DNA of 64,000 nucleotides, taken from positions 38,621 through 102,620 of the forward strand of contig NZ_CP009629.1 of assembly GCF_000959445.1 (NCBI RefSeq). Direction: 5' to 3'. A model generated the notes under the pieces. The model worked only from the letters and a program-made list of their open reading frames with translations. It had not been told where the DNA came from and made no database searches. The translations under genes were made by a program, and so were the position numbers. Of this stretch, positions 63,030 through 64,000 are shown one piece after another (the stretch's first letter is position 1; each line of letters starts with the position of its first letter). Source of the DNA: Burkholderia vietnamiensis LMG 10929. GTDB lineage: Bacteria > Pseudomonadota > Gammaproteobacteria > Burkholderiales > Burkholderiaceae.

Positions 63030-64000
63030 TATCTGTCTTACAAAGGCCCCTCTTAGACATAGATATCACTGAACAACCAGCACACCCTCGGTCACCCACT
63101 CCCAACGCGATGAAAGTGCCTAAGCCGTTGAGCAAACGGCCTTTTTCGCGTTTTGCCGAGCGGAGGAAAGGGTGACCGAATGCCGATCTGCGGCAATTCC
63201 CCCATCCAGGGCCACATTCCGTCACCTTTCCAGAGGTGTCGCCTCTCCACCCTCATAGGCCACGAAACGTCACCTTTGGACACATCAGATTGGACCGGAT
63301 ACGTCACCTATTAGGCGACTGGACCACAGGCCACGAAATGTCACCTTTCGATTTGCCGGCGAGCCGGCAACAAAATGTCACCTTTCATCGTCCCCGCAAC
63401 GCCATCACACGGGCCTTTTGCGGAGGAAACCATGCGGGCCACAAAGCGTCACATTTGTCTCGGGCGCCTCACTGAGGGCGTTGGCTTGGCTCGGTGGGTC
63501 GGCCACCAAACGTCACCTTTCAGACCCGACCCCGCGTCAGGCTGGGCCATCAAACGTCACCTTTAGGTCAAGCGCATTGAGCCTTGACAATAGCAGGCAC
63601 CGGCGCACGGGCCATGAAACGTCACTTTTGGGACGAAACCACCTGACAGCACGGGCCACCAAACGTCACTCTTCGAACCTCCTGCCTAACCATTTTCAGG
63701 CCACATTGCGTCACCACCGGGGAAAAGTGATTGATTACAAAGGAATTTTCCGTAGCGTTTTTTTATGGTCACGGGCCCCGGGATCAGGCCACAACACGTC
63801 ACCGTTTACCTCAGCGGCCGGCGCGGCCGGGCCATCATTCGTCATCTTTCGGATCGTCCATTGATTTCCGAAACGCTTTCAGGGCGGTGCCCTGGAACCC
63901 AAGCAGTCGCGGCGGGCGTCAAAACGTCACCTTTAGGGGAAGGCAATCATACGTTGTGCGCCCATACGAACGGTTTGCCAAACAGGCGAGCCCACGCACC

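Larger units (their letters stand above)
62856..63934. repeat. oriV: iteron array, 18 copies
   Basis: Direct repeats of about GGCCAYNAAACGTCACCTTT begin at 62856, 62877, 62897, 62919, 63210, 63258, 63292, 63329, 63366, 63437, 63501, 63545, 63610, 63654, 63699, 63787, 63830 and 63915. The first four are spaced 20-22 bp (one helical repeat pair) and are more diverged. The other fourteen are dispersed at 34-88 bp. Between them lie an AT-rich zone (62941-63060), a DnaA box and two GGTTTTAC repeats. Together with rep this is the replication origin and, by iteron number, probably the copy-control and incompatibility region. The rest of 62941-64000 holds no gene that I can support. Confidence 0.88.

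Noticed and set aside
62941..63864. Several plus-strand frames across the iteron region.
   Set aside because: Their translations are the iterons read as peptides (repeated KRHL/TSPF). They have no motifs or ribosome-binding sites.
62841..63934. A CRISPR array, because of the many 20-bp repeats.
   Set aside because: Repeats are imperfect, spacing is irregular from 20 to 88 bp, and they sit beside rep with DnaA boxes; this is an iteron origin.

Overview
The window reads as a large piece of a conjugative plasmid (or closely related element) from a high-GC beta-proteobacterium, most likely Burkholderiaceae. The grounds are dense GC-rich coding, H-NS proteins of the Burkholderia/Ralstonia type (C-terminal DP.SGK.WSG.G..P.W motif), an imuA-imuB-dnaE2 cassette, and a backbone with Trb-type conjugation genes, ParA/ParB, a Rep_3 initiator and an iteron origin. 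The genus assignment is inference; no rRNA, tRNA or host housekeeping gene is present.

Layout. 1-2.0 kb: a compact minus-strand run of a Phd/VapC toxin-antitoxin pair, a small membrane protein and three unknown genes, leaving the window at base 1. 2.1-10.2 kb: an H-NS-like gene, an SRAP-domain protein, then an SOS mutagenesis cassette (imuA, imuB, dnaE2) behind a perfect LexA box. An IS110-family (IS1111-like) element sits in the imuA/imuB overlap. 10.2-19.4 kb: small regulators, a DUF1173 protein, a methylase remnant and a giant methylase-helicase polyvalent protein with an overlapping small gene. 19.5-25.2 kb: a second H-NS, then an operon of VirD4 coupling protein, unknown, VirB1 transglycosylase, unknown and Mrr-like nuclease. 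25.2-32.5 kb: TraC-type primase, LPD7-like protein, HARP-like repeat protein, KorA-like regulator and a HerA-like ATPase. 32.6-35.9 kb: partition genes (ParB, ParA, a possible ribbon-helix-helix protein) and a histone-H1-like RHH protein. 36.3-47.7 kb: a complete Trb/VirB mating-pair operon (trbB-C-D-E, two small genes, trbJ-K-L-F-G-I). 47.9-61.7 kb: an R64-type thin type IV pilus system (pilL/M, then pilL-N-O-P-Q-R-S-T-V), interrupted by an XRE regulator and an OafA-type acyltransferase. 61.9-64 kb: the rep gene and an origin with 18 iteron-like repeats and two DnaA boxes.

How it fits together: the Trb system and VirD4 would transfer DNA, the thin pilus would stabilise mating contacts, and Rep/ParAB maintain the replicon. 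H-NS-like proteins and KorA/ParB-like regulators would keep transfer genes quiet. No relaxase gene is visible here, so it should lie outside the window.

The most unusual signals are: (1) a 14-bp palindrome, TTCYRACGTYRGAA, in nine copies spread over 19-62 kb and absent from 1-19 kb; (2) a KfrB-like C-terminal module shared by six proteins, including the coupling protein and the primase; (3) two further operator families (CCGACTATAGTCGG and AATGATATCATT-like) at promoters; (4) an IS inserted exactly where imuA and imuB overlap, separating imuB from its ancestral start codon.
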